Both the position numbers and the translations under genes were made by a program. A DNA stretch of 11,433 nucleotides from JBOGWY01 sp050694015 (lineage in GTDB: Bacteria > Actinomycetota > CADDZG01 > WHSQ01), in NCBI GenBank assembly GCA_050694015.1, contig JBOGWY010000094.1:1-11433 (forward strand). Reading direction: 5' to 3'. Numbering within the stretch: the first letter of the stretch is position 1; each line of letters begins with the position of its first letter. Positions 11,336 through 11,433 of the stretch are shown here, in pieces. The notes under the pieces were generated by a model. The model was not told where the DNA came from. It saw nothing but the letters and a program-made list of their open reading frames with translations, and did not search any database.

Positions 11336-11433
11336 ATGGCGCTCAAACGGATCGTGGCCTGCCTGATAGTCGTGGCGGCCGCCGCCGCGGCGACCGGCAT
11401 CGCTCCGGCGAAGCCGCCGATGGGGCGCGGGCC
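11336..11433 (+). CDS. N-terminus of an exported protein (3' end beyond window)
   Basis: An ATG at 11336 opens a frame that stays open to the window edge. Its 32 visible residues look like a Sec signal peptide: MALKR, a hydrophobic alanine/valine run (IVACLIVVAAAAAATG, 6-21), then IAPAKPPMGRG with possible cleavage near the APA. The mature protein lies off the right edge, so function is unknown. No good ribosome site or -10 is seen before this ATG. An overlapping ATG at 11328 in another frame stops after 12 codons. It diverges from the aldolase across 77 bases. Confidence is limited by the short visible part. Confidence 0.5.
   Translation, partial: MALKRIVACLIVVAAAAAATGIAPAKPPMGRG

Noticed and set aside
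10576..11400. 274-residue minus-strand open frame overlapping the aldolase
   Set aside because: It is out of frame with the aldolase motifs, is Arg/His/Gly-rich, and crosses the divergent promoter and the signal-peptide gene on the right.

Overview
This is a GC-rich window (an estimate by eye, roughly two thirds G+C, with strong G/C bias at third codon positions). It is almost completely coding and reads as ordinary chromosome. A wax ester synthase/diacylglycerol acyltransferase, a TrpB2-type tryptophan synthase beta chain, an RsbW-like anti-sigma kinase, actinobacterial-style RTX repeats and many apparently leaderless genes point to Actinomycetota, probably a poorly sampled environmental lineage. 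The class cannot be fixed from this sequence. I see no rRNA, tRNA, CRISPR array, insertion sequence, phage gene or attachment site.

Layout from left to right. (1) A left-truncated rmuC gene (minus) diverges from a secreted GH15-like glycoside hydrolase (plus). (2) That hydrolase converges on a two-gene operon on the minus strand, pcm followed by a lipoprotein calcineurin-like phosphoesterase, with a 14-base overlap. (3) pcm diverges from a WS/DGAT acyltransferase (plus) across only 50 bases. A 40-residue single-span membrane protein follows the acyltransferase. (4) A minus-strand pair, an anti-sigma-type ATPase and an RTX calcium-binding protein without a signal peptide, converges on the small membrane protein. 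The pair diverges from a small membrane-anchored coiled-coil protein (plus). (5) A minus-strand zinc-ribbon protein of unknown function is followed by trpB2 (plus). (6) trpB2 abuts a convergent SAM methyltransferase (minus), upstream of which lies a KHG/KDPG-family aldolase (minus). (7) The start of an exported protein (plus) runs off the right edge.

The genes do not form one pathway. Only pcm with the phosphoesterase is convincingly co-translated. The acyltransferase with the small membrane protein, and the anti-sigma protein with the RTX protein, are plausible transcription units by spacing. The shared theme is regulatory: at least six genes have a TAnnnT -10 hexamer ending 6 to 8 bases before the start codon and no convincing Shine-Dalgarno sequence (pcm is the one ambiguous case). 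They are probably transcribed as leaderless mRNAs, and this decides several start choices. Genes with real Shine-Dalgarno sites (the coiled-coil protein, the zinc-ribbon protein, trpB2 and the phosphoesterase) lack that -10 spacing.

I found no clear undescribed multi-gene system. The most interesting items are the consistent leaderless architecture, the unannotated 40-residue membrane protein, the two-domain cysteine-rich protein, the RTX protein that seems to have lost its export signal, and an aldolase whose active-site loop looks more like the galactonate-type enzyme than classical Eda.
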